IMG/VR virus record: IMGVR_UViG_3300045107_000834
Span: 1-37,479 of that record
DNA length: 37,479 bases
Strand: one strand, 5' to 3'
From: a virus
The first letter of the stretch is position 1, and each line of letters starts with the position of its first letter. The notes under the pieces were generated by a model, which had not been told where the DNA came from, did not search any database, and was given only the letters and a program-made list of their open reading frames with translations. Both the position numbers and the translations under genes were made by a program. Positions 22,927 through 33,500 of the stretch are shown here, piece by piece.

Positions 22927-23333
22927 GCATCCGGTCCAGCTGTCGCCTCGCGCTGCTGGGGCTCGTCGTCGCGCTCGCCGCGATGGCGCCCCCGCCCGCC
23001 AGCGCCGCGCCGTCGGCCGCGCCGACCGCGGGCGCCCCCCCGGTGGCGCCGCGCCAGGCGCACGTCGCCCCGGCCACGCAGGGCTTCGTCTTCGTCTCGC
23101 TCCTCTCGGCCGCGACCATCACTGCAGCCGCGATCGCGAGCTTCGCCTTCGAGGCGGCGCCGCGGATCACGTTCGGACGTTCGCGCAAGCGGTCGCGCGA
23201 GCGCGACGACCGCCCCACGGGTCCAAACCGCGCGCCGCCGGCCCCGCGGGGCCTCCAGCGCGTCCGTGATCGCTCGGCCCTGCGACGGCTCGCCCGCCTG
23301 ACTGCGCCGCCGCTCGTGCTCCGCGCCACGTAG
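22923..23333 (+). CDS. Exported membrane protein within the capsid genes, unknown
   Basis: A 136-residue protein starting at GTG 22923, overlapping the previous stop. An N-terminal signal-peptide-like segment (LALLGLVVALAAMAPPPASA) is followed by an Ala/Pro linker, a membrane helix (VSLLSAATITAAAIASFAF, about 58-76) and a highly basic C-terminal tail (RSRKRSRERDDR). A secreted or membrane protein is odd between capsid and head-completion genes. I recognise no family, and it could be a lysogenic-conversion or exclusion protein. Confidence 0.65.
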   Translation: MSIRSSCRLALLGLVVALAAMAPPPASAAPSAAPTAGAPPVAPRQAHVAPATQGFVFVSLLSAATITAAAIASFAFEAAPRITFGRSRKRSRERDDRPTGPNRAPPAPRGLQRVRDRSALRRLARLTAPPLVLRAT

Positions 23334-23345
23334 CGCCCGGCGATC

Positions 23346-23777
23346 GTGCCCTACGCCACGGCCGCGGATCTCCGCGTTCGCTTCGACGAGCGGCAGCTCG
23401 CCGCCCTCACCGACCCGCAGGGGAGGCTGGCCGACGACGCCAAGCTGCTCCAAGCGTGCACGGATGCGAGCGCGGAGATCGACGGCTACCTGCAGGCGCG
23501 CTACGTCGTGCCCGCCGCACCCGTGCCGCTCGTCCTGGTCGATCGCTGCTGCGACATCGCGATCTACAAGCTCGCGCGCCTCAAGCCGCAGGCCACCGTC
23601 GCGAGCGCCAAGGAGCGCTACGACGAGGCCACCGCGTGGCTGCGCGATGTGAGCAAGGGTGTGGTCACGCTCGCGCTCAACGCGGCCGGCCAGGCGCCGG
23701 CGCCGGCCACGACGGGCCCGATCCTCACGGACCAGGCCGATCGGCTGTTCGGGACCTCGAGCCTCGAGCGCTTCTGA
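23346..23777 (+). CDS. Head-completion protein, Mu gp36-like (DUF1320)
   Basis: A 143-residue DUF1320 protein, an adaptor at the head-tail joint. Signature segments are MPYATAADLRVRFDERQLAAL at the N-terminus, ACTDASAEIDGYLQARYVVP (38-57), and VDRCCDIAIYKLARL (66-80). The start is GTG 23346. It comes directly before gpG, the usual Mu-like order. Confidence 0.93.
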   Translation: MPYATAADLRVRFDERQLAALTDPQGRLADDAKLLQACTDASAEIDGYLQARYVVPAAPVPLVLVDRCCDIAIYKLARLKPQATVASAKERYDEATAWLRDVSKGVVTLALNAAGQAPAPATTGPILTDQADRLFGTSSLERF

Positions 23778-24295
23778 TGCCCGGCGCTGGCGTCGCGATC
23801 ACGCTGGGCGTCCATGACGCCGAGGTGCAGCTGGGGATGAAGGCGCTGTCGGCGCGCCTCCTCCTCACCCGTCGGCGCGCGCTCACCGCGATCGGCGGCG
23901 CGATGGTCACGCGCACGCAGGAGCGCTTCGAGGCGGAACGCGGTCCCGATGGACGGCCGTGGAAGCCGCTCGCCCTGGCGACGACGCGCCGCATCGTGAG
24001 CCGCGGCGGCCGCGGCAAGGGACGGCGCGGCGTGCGGCGCGGCGCGCAGAACATCCTCCGCGTCTCGGGCCGCCTCTACAACTCGATCACGTATGAGGTG
24101 CCCACCACCGCCGATCGCGTGCGCTGGGGCACCAACGTCAAGTACGCGCCGCTCCAGCAGCTCGGCGGCACCGCGCAGATGCAGAACCGCGGCGCGCGGC
24201 GCGTGCCGGCGCGGCCCTTCCTCGGCATCAATGCGAGCGACAAGGCCGAGATCCTCGCGATCCTGACCGAGACGATGGGCGAGGCGATCCTGTGA
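23777..24295 (+). CDS. Phage virion morphogenesis protein, Mu gpG-like
   Basis: A 172-residue protein of the gpG / tail-completion (Phage_tail_S) family. The N-terminal helix carries ALTAIGGAMVTRTQERFEA. The conserved GPDGRPWKPLALATTRR follows, then ILRVSGRLYNSITYEV, WGTNVKYAPLQQLGG and RRVPARPFLGI. These proteins act at the head-tail connection. In Mu, gpG follows gpF directly; here they are about 21.6 kb apart on opposite strands. ATG 23777 overlaps the preceding stop. Confidence 0.93.
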   Translation: MPGAGVAITLGVHDAEVQLGMKALSARLLLTRRRALTAIGGAMVTRTQERFEAERGPDGRPWKPLALATTRRIVSRGGRGKGRRGVRRGAQNILRVSGRLYNSITYEVPTTADRVRWGTNVKYAPLQQLGGTAQMQNRGARRVPARPFLGINASDKAEILAILTETMGEAIL

Positions 24296-24753
24296 CCACG
24301 ACGGCCTACGTCGACACGCTCGAGCTCGTGAACGAGGCGATCCGTGAGCGGCTCGCGGAGCGGCTCGCCGCACTGCTGGCCGCCGACGCGCAGCCGGCCG
24401 CGATCGAGCCGATGCCCGACGACGTCGACCGGTACCAGCTCGCCGGCGCGAGCGCGCTCCTCGTGCAGTACGCGGGCTCACAGTACGGCGAGCCGGTGAG
24501 CTGGGACGTCATCACGCAGGACCGCACGATGCAGTGGCGCGTGATCCTGCTCGCCAACTCGACCTACTTCCGCGGCCGCACGGGCGCGGAGCAGCTGCTG
24601 GAGGCGTGCCGGCTCGCGCTGGTCGGGTGGGCGATCCCCGGCCTGCGGCCCTTCGTGATGCTCGAGGACGGCCCCGATTCCGAAAACGACGGCGTGTGGG
24701 CGTACTCGCTCGCGCTCAGCACCACCGGACCCGTCGGCGCGCTCGCCAGCTGA
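24292..24753 (+). CDS. Tail-terminator-like protein, Mu gp37-like
   Basis: A 153-residue protein matching the Mu gp37 family by position and pattern: LELVNEAIRERLAERLAALL, GASALLVQYAGSQYGEP, MQWRVILLANSTYFRG and AEQLLEACRLALVGWAIPG. It probably caps the tail tube or joins tail to head. GTG 24292 overlaps the gpG stop as GTGA. Confidence 0.85.
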   Translation: MTTTAYVDTLELVNEAIRERLAERLAALLAADAQPAAIEPMPDDVDRYQLAGASALLVQYAGSQYGEPVSWDVITQDRTMQWRVILLANSTYFRGRTGAEQLLEACRLALVGWAIPGLRPFVMLEDGPDSENDGVWAYSLALSTTGPVGALAS

Positions 24754-24788
24754 TCCCCGCCTGAACCCGCTCCCTCCACGAGACTCCC

Positions 24789-25514
24789 ATGCCGCGGACC
24801 AATAACGACACCGAGCTCTTTCGCAACCTCACGCGGGTCGACTTCTACCGCATCCTGATCGGCACGCCGGCGGACACGACGACCACCGTCGCGGTGGCCG
24901 TTGGCGACGCCACGGCGACGGTGGCCTCCTCGGCCAACTTCGCGAACGGCGATCCCGCGTTCATCGTCGGCGACGGCGGCATGGAGCTCGCCATCATCAA
25001 CAACGCGCCAGCGCTCGCCATGCCGCTCTCGCGCAAGCTCGCGATCCCGCAGTCGATCGGCGCGCGCTTCGTGAAGGCCGTGAAGACGTACGCCGGCAAG
25101 ACCGATGCGAACGGCTTCCAGTTCGGCGGCGATGCCGCGATGACCGCGATCATGTCGGGCGACCAGCGTCTGCCGGTCGGGTACTACTTCGACAAGGGCG
25201 AGATCTCGTTCGACATGGCGCTGCTCGGCTTCTCGATCGAGAACCTGCAGCTGACCATGGGCATGACCGAGTCCGTGACGGGCACCGGCGTGACCGCGGA
25301 TCCCTGGCAGGGCGCCGTCGCGGGCTCCTCGCTCGGTCAGCACGAGCTGATGTGCGTGCGCGTCACCGGCGTGCGCATGGACGGCCGCACCGTCGAGTTC
25401 GACTTCCTGAATGCGAAGGTCGGGCCGTCGGGCAAGAACCAGCTCAAGCAGCAGGCCGGCGTCTCCTACGGCCTCACGGGCAAGGCGACGGCCCTCATCA
25501 AGCGGGTCTGGTAG
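24789..25514 (+). CDS. Tail tube-like protein
   Basis: A 241-residue protein with the beta-sandwich composition of a siphovirus tail tube: TATVASSANFANGDPAFIV, a central KTYAGKTDANGFQFGGD, YYFDKGEISFDMALLG and the C-terminal VRMDGRTVEFDFLNAKVG. It lies immediately before the tape-measure region, with no sheath gene, so the tail is non-contractile. The specific family is not certain. Confidence 0.7.
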   Translation: MPRTNNDTELFRNLTRVDFYRILIGTPADTTTTVAVAVGDATATVASSANFANGDPAFIVGDGGMELAIINNAPALAMPLSRKLAIPQSIGARFVKAVKTYAGKTDANGFQFGGDAAMTAIMSGDQRLPVGYYFDKGEISFDMALLGFSIENLQLTMGMTESVTGTGVTADPWQGAVAGSSLGQHELMCVRVTGVRMDGRTVEFDFLNAKVGPSGKNQLKQQAGVSYGLTGKATALIKRVW

Positions 25515-25527
25515 GCGCGCCGGCGAC

Positions 25528-26370
25528 GTGGCCGCGGCCCCCTGGACGACCCCCGACCTCAAGCGACGCTGCGTCGAACTGCGCGAAGATCTCGCGCAGG
25601 GCGGCGCCGCGTCGGCCGAGGAGCTCGCCGCCTACTGGCCCGGCGGCGCTGAGAACACGTACGGCGGCCGCGGGGGCTGGATCTACTGCTACTCGCAGCT
25701 GTCACGATTCGTGGCGCGCCTCGAGCGCCGCGCACCCGGCTCGGACGCATCGATCGCGCGGGATGATGCGCGCGTGCTCGCCGCGCTCCGCGGCGCGCCC
25801 GTCGCGGTCACGGCGCTCGGGCCGCGCGCAGATGGCACCGCGTGGCAGGTGCACCCCAAGTCGTTCGAGGCGCTGCTCTACCTGCACGCGCTCGACGCCC
25901 AGCTCGGCTACGCCCTCGCCGCCAAACAGCGCTTCGATGCCGCGCTGCTCGCGGGGTTGCTGGATGCCGCCACCGCGGCACAGCTGCCCACGATCGCGGC
26001 GACGGTGAGCGAGCTGCAGCTGCTCTGCTGCTGGATCGTGACGACCCCGGGCCCGGGCGTGCCCGAGGGCGCGCGCGCACTCGAGCCCGCGATCCCGGCC
26101 GAACTCCGCGCGCTCGACGCCGTGGCCATCCTCGCCCTGGTGCGCGCCCATCAGCAGCTGCTGGGCCGCGCGCACGTCGTGCGCGCGCTCATCGACGAAG
26201 CGACCGAGCACGAGAGCGGCCAGCGGCCCAGCTGGTCGCTCTTCCTGGGCTCGCTCGCGGTCGAGTGGGGCGAAGACGCCGGCGTGCTGGCGCGCCAGCG
26301 CACGCTCGAGTCCCTCCTCGCCACGGCGCGCCTGGGTGCCGCGGCGCGGCGGCCGCCGGAGACCGACTAG
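25528..26370 (+). CDS. Hypothetical, tail-assembly-chaperone position
   Basis: A 280-residue, mostly helical Ala/Leu-rich protein starting at GTG 25528. It sits between the tube and tape measure, where tail-assembly chaperones are encoded, but no two-part frameshift arrangement is visible and no known chaperone motif was recognised. Its stop TAG overlaps the GTG of the tape measure by one base. A scaffold or chaperone role is inference only. Confidence 0.7.
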   Translation: MAAAPWTTPDLKRRCVELREDLAQGGAASAEELAAYWPGGAENTYGGRGGWIYCYSQLSRFVARLERRAPGSDASIARDDARVLAALRGAPVAVTALGPRADGTAWQVHPKSFEALLYLHALDAQLGYALAAKQRFDAALLAGLLDAATAAQLPTIAATVSELQLLCCWIVTTPGPGVPEGARALEPAIPAELRALDAVAILALVRAHQQLLGRAHVVRALIDEATEHESGQRPSWSLFLGSLAVEWGEDAGVLARQRTLESLLATARLGAAARRPPETD

Positions 26371-29300
26371 TGGCGGAGAGCGGTCGGATCGGGCGCGCGT
26401 TCGTCGAGCTCGAGGCTCGCACCACGGGCTTTCAACAGGGCTTTGATGACGCCCAGGATCGCCTCGCGAAGGCGGCCGAGTTCGTGAAGGGCGCGCCCAC
26501 GCTCGCGTTCGCCGCGCTCGCCGCGACGATCGGTGCGATCGGCGTCGAGGCCGTGAAGATGGCCGGCGAGGTGGATGGCGCGCTGCGGCGCGTCGTGGCC
26601 GCCGCGCCCGAATCCGCGCGCGACCTGGGCAAGGTGCGGGACGCGGTGCGCGCGATCTCGATCGAGTCGGGGCAGACGCAGGAAGCGCTCGCCGGCGTCG
26701 CCGCGCGGCTCGCGGAGATGGGCGAGCACGACCCAGGCGCCCTGGCCGATGATCTCAAGACCGTGAGCGAGATCGCCGAGGCGAGCGGCCAGTCGCTCGA
26801 TCGGGTGGCCGAGGGCCTCGACGCGATCGGGGATGCCTACCGGCTCGACGCGCGGGCTGCACGCGACGCGCTCGTCGAGATCGCCGCAATCGCGCAGGGC
26901 AAGATTGGCCTGGACGAAGTGCTGAGCGTCATCGAGCGCAACGGCTCCGCGCTCGCCGCGCTCAAGATCAAGGCGACCGACGCGGCCGCGGCGATGGCCA
27001 CGCTGATCGATGCCGGCGTGCCCAAGCGGAAGGCCGGGTCGCTCCTCGAGTCCGTGCTCGCCCAGGCGGACGCGGCGGCCAAGGAGGGCGCGAGCGGCAC
27101 GCGGCAGCAGTACGAGGCCGCGCAGCAGCTGCTTGCAAGCATCAACCCCGCGACGCTCGCCGCGAAGGGACTCACGGGCGCGCTGGTGGATCTCGGACAG
27201 CGCGCCAGCGGGAGCGCCGAGCAGCTCAAGCGCATGGGCTTCTCGCTCGATGAAGCCAACGCGATCCTGCGCCTGTCGAGCGCGGCCGCGACGGACACGC
27301 GCACCGCGCACGAGAAGCTCGCCGATGCCCAGGCGAAGATCTCGGCGGCCGCCACGGTCAACCGCGGCTCGGCCGAAGGGCTCGCCAAGGTGCTGAAGGC
27401 CGAACTCGCGGCCTCGATGATCGACTTGGGCAACATCGCCCTCCCCGCCGTGATCGGCGGGCTGCGGATGATGGTGGACCTGATGAACCCCGCCGGCGCG
27501 GCCGCGCAGGCGCTCACCGATCGCATCGGTACCCTCGCCGAGGCGGCGCGGCGCTCGCCCCGCGGCATCGTCGACCGCAACACGGCCGAGGGGCGCGCGA
27601 CGCGCGACGCGTTCTTCTCGGTCCGCGATCAGTTCACGACGAAGGGCGCGGGGTTCCTGAGCGAACTCGATACCGGCACGCTCGACAAGCTGCTCGTGGC
27701 CTACGCGCGCTATGGGCAGGCCACCAACGGGCTGCTCAAGACCGACATGGACATCGTGGCGGCGATCTCCGCCGTCGTGCAGGCGCGACGCACGGAGGCC
27801 GCGGAGACGGCCGCGGCCGCCGACGCGGACGAGAAGGCGGCCACGAAGAAGGCGAACACGGCGGCGATCGAGCTCGAGCGGAAGCGCGCCAAGCAGGAGC
27901 TCGCCACGTCGCGCAGCCTCGAGAGCAGCGTGTCGGGGGCGCTCGCGCAATACGTGGCGCCCTCGGTTGAGGCCGCGCAGCGCGCGATCGACTTGCAGGT
28001 GGCGGGGTGGCGCGCCATGGCCGAGGAGCTCGCGCCCAAGCTCAAGAAGGAAGCGAACGAGCTCGCCGACAAGTTCGCATACATCGCCGGCGTCCTGGCG
28101 CCCATCAAGCAGGATCTCGGCAACGCGGCCGACGAGTTCGCGAAGTTCCAGCAGGGGCTGGAGCTGCGTCAGGTGGGCAACGCGTCCGGCGTACTCGGGC
28201 CCGAGACGTTCGCGCAGCTCGACGTGATGATCGCGCGGGTCAACACTGACCTCGCCTTCATGCGTCAGGTGGGTGCCGAGGGCTCCGCCGAATGGAAGGC
28301 CGCCGAGCAGCTGCTCAACCAGCTCTATGCGGCGCGGCGCGGCCTTATCGAGAAGAACGTCGACGCGCGGCTCAAGGAAGCGACCGCTGGGCAGAAGGCG
28401 CTCGAGCAGCTCCAGCTGCAGGCGCTCACGCTCCAGCAGTCCGTCCAGGGCGCGCTCCAGCTCGCGGCCGCGATGGGGCTCGTCGATCAGAAGACGGCGG
28501 GGATCCTCGGGAGCCTGACGCAGGTCGGGACCAACCTGCCGATCCTCATCAAGCAGATCGACCTCTTCTCCACGACCTCGCAGGATCCGACGAAGGGCAT
28601 CTGGGGAGCCCTCTCAGGTGTTGTGGGGTCCGCCCTGCCGGTGATCGGCGGCATTGCGAGCCTGCTGGGCGGGCTGTTCGCGGACGACCCGCAGGTGGCG
28701 GCAAATCGCAAGGCGCAAGAGGACAACACACGTGCGCTGCAAGAGCTCGCGCGCAACATCGGCGATCTCGCGTCCTCCACCACGCCGGGCTCGAAGCTCG
28801 GTGCCGCGTTCAAGGTCGCCGCTGGCGCCGGAGAGCCCGGGCGGAACGTGCTCACGCTCCCGGGCGGATCGCGCGTCGACCTTGGGCTCGATCCGCAGTG
28901 GGCCGTCAAGCTCAGTCAGGCCTTCCGCAACGCCGGCCTCTCGGATGCCGATATCAACGAGCTGGCGAAGTCGCTTGGCATCACGCTGAACAACTCGTCC
29001 GAGGCGTGGAAGGCGTTCGTCGATGCGCTAAGGAGCGCCGACCTCCAAGGGTACGCGGATACCTTCGCTGGCTCGATGAAGAAGCTGCAAGACTCGTTCG
29101 ACGTCTACAACATCACCGATCCGGCGGAGAAGCTGCGTCGTACCATCGCGGCGCTCAGCGACAAGAAGACCGGCATCCCGGGGATCGGCACGGCGCTTGC
29201 CGGCCTGGACCTGTCGAACCAGAGCGATCGCGCGGCGGCCATCGAGCGCCTGCAGGGTCTCTTTGAGGCGCTCGCCAACGGGACGATCGACAAGTCGCTG

Positions 29301-29759
29301 ATCGGCGACGTCCTCGGTGGCGCCGACCTCGCGGACGCCCTCGACGCGATCAAGAACCTCCTCGGCCAGCTGCGCGGCGATGGATCCGCCTCAGCCACGG
29401 GCACGGGCGGCACGACGGTCAACCGCCAGGTGACCGAGGTGACCGCGAACCGCCTCGTCGCCGTCCTCGACGACTCGCGGACCTTCCTCGAGCGGATCGC
29501 CTTCAACACCGACGCGCTTCGCCCGGGAGCGCTGCCGCCGCTCCTGCCGCCGTCGCTCGGCGCCGCTGGCGCACTCACCGGCACGGTCATTCAGATCTCG
29601 ATCCCGGTGACGGTGGTCGTGGGCGCGGGCAGCGATCCCGGCGCGGTGGGCACGGCGATCGGCGCGGCGGCCGGCGCCGCGGCCGCGCAGCAGCTCGGGC
29701 GCATCTTCGGCAACGACCTCGCGCTGCGCGCCGCCGCGATCGGCGCGCGGGTGGGCTAG
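26370..29759 (+). CDS. Tail tape measure protein
   Basis: An 1129-residue protein whose length fits a long siphovirus tail. It has Ala-rich helical repeats, a hydrophobic N-terminal stretch (TLAFAALAATIGAIGVEAV, about 37-55), heptad-rich coiled coils in the middle (IELERKRAKQELATSRSLES), a membrane-like segment near 750-770 (VGSALPVIGGIASLLGGLF) and a Gly/Ala hydrophobic C-terminus. Tape measures set tail length and help DNA enter the cell. The start is GTG 26370, overlapping the preceding stop; a longer reading upstream is a shadow. Confidence 0.9.
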   Translation: MAESGRIGRAFVELEARTTGFQQGFDDAQDRLAKAAEFVKGAPTLAFAALAATIGAIGVEAVKMAGEVDGALRRVVAAAPESARDLGKVRDAVRAISIESGQTQEALAGVAARLAEMGEHDPGALADDLKTVSEIAEASGQSLDRVAEGLDAIGDAYRLDARAARDALVEIAAIAQGKIGLDEVLSVIERNGSALAALKIKATDAAAAMATLIDAGVPKRKAGSLLESVLAQADAAAKEGASGTRQQYEAAQQLLASINPATLAAKGLTGALVDLGQRASGSAEQLKRMGFSLDEANAILRLSSAAATDTRTAHEKLADAQAKISAAATVNRGSAEGLAKVLKAELAASMIDLGNIALPAVIGGLRMMVDLMNPAGAAAQALTDRIGTLAEAARRSPRGIVDRNTAEGRATRDAFFSVRDQFTTKGAGFLSELDTGTLDKLLVAYARYGQATNGLLKTDMDIVAAISAVVQARRTEAAETAAAADADEKAATKKANTAAIELERKRAKQELATSRSLESSVSGALAQYVAPSVEAAQRAIDLQVAGWRAMAEELAPKLKKEANELADKFAYIAGVLAPIKQDLGNAADEFAKFQQGLELRQVGNASGVLGPETFAQLDVMIARVNTDLAFMRQVGAEGSAEWKAAEQLLNQLYAARRGLIEKNVDARLKEATAGQKALEQLQLQALTLQQSVQGALQLAAAMGLVDQKTAGILGSLTQVGTNLPILIKQIDLFSTTSQDPTKGIWGALSGVVGSALPVIGGIASLLGGLFADDPQVAANRKAQEDNTRALQELARNIGDLASSTTPGSKLGAAFKVAAGAGEPGRNVLTLPGGSRVDLGLDPQWAVKLSQAFRNAGLSDADINELAKSLGITLNNSSEAWKAFVDALRSADLQGYADTFAGSMKKLQDSFDVYNITDPAEKLRRTIAALSDKKTGIPGIGTALAGLDLSNQSDRAAAIERLQGLFEALANGTIDKSLIGDVLGGADLADALDAIKNLLGQLRGDGSASATGTGGTTVNRQVTEVTANRLVAVLDDSRTFLERIAFNTDALRPGALPPLLPPSLGAAGALTGTVIQISIPVTVVVGAGSDPGAVGTAIGAAAGAAAAQQLGRIFGNDLALRAAAIGARVG

Positions 29760-29763
29760 CGCC

Positions 29764-30582
29764 ATGTGCAAGGGGCTCCTCTTCGACGGCAACGACGCCG
29801 TGGCCACCTTCGGGCTCTTCGTGGCCACGTGGGGCGGCTACCGCGACAGCCCCGCGTGGAGCTACCCGACGGTCGTCGTGCCCGGGCGCGCGGGGGAAGT
29901 GCTCACGGATCCCGTGGCGCGCGAGAAGGCGCTGGGCGTCACGCTGCAGGGCACGATCATCGGCAAGGATGCCGCGACGACGCGCACCTTCCTCGACAAG
30001 CTGCAGTGGCTGGCGGCGCGCGCGAGCGTGCGGCTCACGCTGCCGGACGACCCGACGCGCGAGCTCGTCTGCAAGCCGACGAGTTGTGTGGTCCCGCCCA
30101 GCGTGGCCCGCGTCGTCGGCCGCGAGCTACCCGTGACGCTCACGCTGCTCGCGCTCGAGCCTTACAAGCGCGACACGACCGACCAAGTGGTGACGCCGGC
30201 GCCGTCCGGGGCGGCGAGCATGGCGCTCGTCGGCACGGGCCCGGTGCGGCCCAAGCTGACGATGACGGCCACCGCGGCGTGCAACGGCGCCAACTGGAAC
30301 CTCTACGACAACGTCGGCGTGCTCCGCGGCTCGATCGGCACCACCGGCGCGCTCGTGAACGGCGACGTCGTGGTGATCGACTGTGACGCGCGCACGATCA
30401 CCAAGAATGGGGCGGACTACATCGCCGCCCTCCTCTATGGGGACTTCCTCGAGATCCGCCCGGAGTACTCTGACCAGATCGGGACGGCGGCGCTCAACCT
30501 CCGCATGCCGTCGATCGCCTGCGGCTGGACGTCGGGCACGGGGGGTACGGGCGAAGCGCGCTACCGGAGGCGCTGGCGGTGA
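29764..30582 (+). CDS. Distal tail (Dit)-like protein
   Basis: A 272-residue protein between tape measure and tip, the Dit position. The N-terminal half has the Dit-like pattern (SYPTVVVPGRAGEVLTDP, LGVTLQGTIIGKDAATTRTF, LDKLQWLA, VRLTLPDDPTRELVCKP). The C-terminal half is a galectin-like beta sandwich (RPKLTMTATAACNG, DVVVIDCDARTITKNGADY). In siphoviruses it forms the hub ring that holds the tip. ATG 29764 is 4 bases past the tape-measure stop. Confidence 0.75.
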   Translation: MCKGLLFDGNDAVATFGLFVATWGGYRDSPAWSYPTVVVPGRAGEVLTDPVAREKALGVTLQGTIIGKDAATTRTFLDKLQWLAARASVRLTLPDDPTRELVCKPTSCVVPPSVARVVGRELPVTLTLLALEPYKRDTTDQVVTPAPSGAASMALVGTGPVRPKLTMTATAACNGANWNLYDNVGVLRGSIGTTGALVNGDVVVIDCDARTITKNGADYIAALLYGDFLEIRPEYSDQIGTAALNLRMPSIACGWTSGTGGTGEARYRRRWR

Positions 30583-33500
30583 CCGTCCTCACTGCGCTCT
30601 GGTGCTCGCGCCTCGAGGTGTGGTCGGACCTGCAGTGCGCCGGCGGCACGCGGCTCGCCGTGCTGCAGCCGCCCGCGGCCGCGCTGGCGCGCGTCGAGCT
30701 CGCGGGCGACGACCGGATCACCGTCACGCTGCCGCTGTCGGAGCCCAAGCTGACAACGGTGGTCGAGCAGCGCGTGCTGCGCGTCGTGGACGTGCTCACG
30801 AACAGCTTCGACGAGTGGGTGATCCGCCAGCGCACCGATGATGCGACGGGCGCGAGCGTCCAGGTCGTCGCGCTGGCGCCGCTCTCGCGCCTGGGCACGG
30901 CGCTGCCCGTGTACCGCGTCGTGGGCTCGCGGCTCGAAATGGACCTCGACTACGTCAGCCGCACGCCGAGCGACATCGCCGGCACGATCATCGCGCAGGC
31001 GCAGACGCAAGGCCTGCCGTGGGTGTCACTCGGCACGGTCGATCCCACCGTCGCGCTCACGATCTCGGCCGCGTGGGAGTCGCCGCTCGCGGTGCTGCGG
31101 CGCCTCGCCGATGCGGCCGGCGCCGAGCTGCAGCTCCGACGAAACGGCACCGCCGGCTACCTCCTCGATCTCCTGACGCAGCGCGGATCGACCGCGCACA
31201 ATCTCGACCTCCGCTACGGGAAGAACCTGCCCGTGCACGTGGCCGCGCGCGACGCGACGCGCCAGTGCACGCGCCTGGTCGGCAAGGGCGCCTCTACCGA
31301 TGGGCTCGCGGCGGGCCTCGGCAGCAACATGTGGCTCGTGACGGCGATCGCGGCGGGCTGGGTGACGCTCGCGGATCCGGCCGGTGGCGATCCGCCGATC
31401 GCGTTCGACACGCAGTTGAACGGCCGCTATCTGGTGGGCCCCACCGGGGCGCTCGGCCTCATCAACGGCAGCCGCGTGGCGACGCAGGACGTGCAGGCCA
31501 CCGTCGCCGGGCTGTCCGTCGGGGATCTCTGCCGCGTCGCCTCCGATGGTTCCGGCGCCGAGCTCGTGTGGCTGAGCGAGCCGGCGGCCGAGACGCTGTA
31601 CGGCGCCACAACGCCCGTGTATCAGGTCCTCGAGCGCAGCGACATCCCAGACGTCGTCAACCGCATCAAGAACCCCTGCTTCCGCACGTGGCCGGGCGGC
31701 GTCAACACGATCCCGCCGGGCTGGGCGATCGTGAACGGCGGCACGATCACCCGGGTGAGCGTGGCGCCCTATGTGAAGTACGGGCCCAACAGCGCGCAGG
31801 TGGTGGCGAGCAACGACGGCAACGGCCTGGTCACCGACGGCTGGTTCCTCGCGCTCGGGTTCACCGCCGAGCGCCCCTACGCGAGCGGGCACGTCGCCGT
31901 GTGGGTCGTCACGGGGCAAGTGCGCGTCGAGCTGGTCATCACGACCGCGACGGCCACGATCGTGCGACCGGTGGGCACGCTGGCCACCTCCTCGCAGCAG
32001 GGCCAGTGGATCGACGTGCTCGGCGTGGCGGGCGAGGAAGTCTTCTCGCTCGCGCCGACCTCGATCCAGCTGCGCATCGTGCAGCACGGGCCCACGCCGG
32101 CGACCTTCTACGTGGGCGGCGTGCAGGGGGTGAACGGCGCGGCGCTCGAGACGTGGGTCGAGGGGAGCGGCGGCACGCAGCTGTGGCAGCAGGTCAACCG
32201 CGCGCTCGTGAAGGGCGCGGCGCGGCCGAGCGTGACCTACCGCGTCGGCTTCCTCGATCTCGCGCGGCTCGATCCCGTGACCTGGGCGGGCGACACGACC
32301 CCGACGCTGGGCGGCCCGGTGGTGCTCACCGACCCGCGCCTGGGTGTCGCGATCACCACGCGCCTGACGGCGCTCGAGCGCGACTACGTGGTCCGCGGCG
32401 GCGGCGCGCTCGAGTGCGCGACGCAGCCCTTCGATCTCAACCGTTACCTGCTCGGCAGCGCGGCCGCGGAGCGCGCAGCCGCGCGGGAGGCTGCGCCGGT
32501 GGCGCCCGCGCCCGCCGACAACGCGGCCGCGGCGACGCGCGTCGGTCGGCAGATCTTGAGCAACCCCGACTTCCTGCTGGGCACCACGGGCTACGGCGTC
32601 TACGACAACAACTTCACCGGCCGCGTCTCGCACACGATCGAGACCGACGCCACCGCGCCGAACACGAGTGGCAAGGTGCTGCGCATCGACGTCGCGGCCG
32701 GCGCCGGCGTCATCAGCCCGGGACTCGGCGGCGCGGTCCGCGGCATCCCGGTCGACGGCGGCAGTTACGCGCTCGACACCTACCACAAGGGCGCGACGCT
32801 CCTCGTGCGACTCCGCGCGAAGATCCCCGTGGGCTTAGCGCTGCAGTACCAGAACAACGCGTTCGGCGCGGAAGGGACGCTGGAGTATTTGACACCACTC
32901 GCCGGCACAGGGCAGTGGACCGAGTACGTGATCCGCCAGGTGATCGGGGTGACCGGCACCTTCTCGACGATCGGCCACTTCAACCTGGTGTCGTTCACCA
33001 CCGCGGCCGTCACCTGGCGCATCGCGGGCTGGTGGATGCACGACCTCGGGCAGATCGAGGCACCGCAGGTGGGCGTGGACCTCGGCACGGGCAAGGTGGA
33101 CGCCGGCGTCGCCACGAGCTCGGGGGGAGGGATCTTCGTCAAGAGTGGGCCGGGCACGCCCAACACCCTGGACGGCATCCCGAACGGCGCCACCTATGGG
33201 CGCCCCGTGCTCACGGCGCTCTCGAGCGGCTTCATCGATCTCGCGGCCGCGGGCGTGATCGGCACCGTTGACCAGACCAAGATCGCGGCCGACGCGGTCG
33301 TCGCGGGCAAGATCGCGGCGCTCGCCGTGCGGGCGCGCGAGCTCGCGATCGGGGCGCAGTTCCAGTTCCGGAACACGGCCAGCGGCCAGCAGATGGTGCT
33401 CAACACCGACGGCACGCTGTCGCGCTCGAGCACGAGCCCGAACGCGAATGACACGCGCTGGGTGGCCGACGATCAGAACAACTATGGGTCGAGCGAGCCC

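Noticed and set aside
25842-26369. N-terminal extension of the tape measure
   Set aside because: The extension overlaps the upstream gene in another frame; GTG 26370 overlaps that gene's stop and starts the sensible protein.
25200-26370. Programmed frameshift for a tail-assembly chaperone pair
   Set aside because: A single 280-residue gene abuts the tape measure. I saw no second overlapping frame with a slippery heptamer that I could support.
31026-32786. Long leftward open frame opposite the tip gene
   Set aside because: Same shadow effect; the rightward tip protein has domain patterns and a coupled start, the opposite frame has none.
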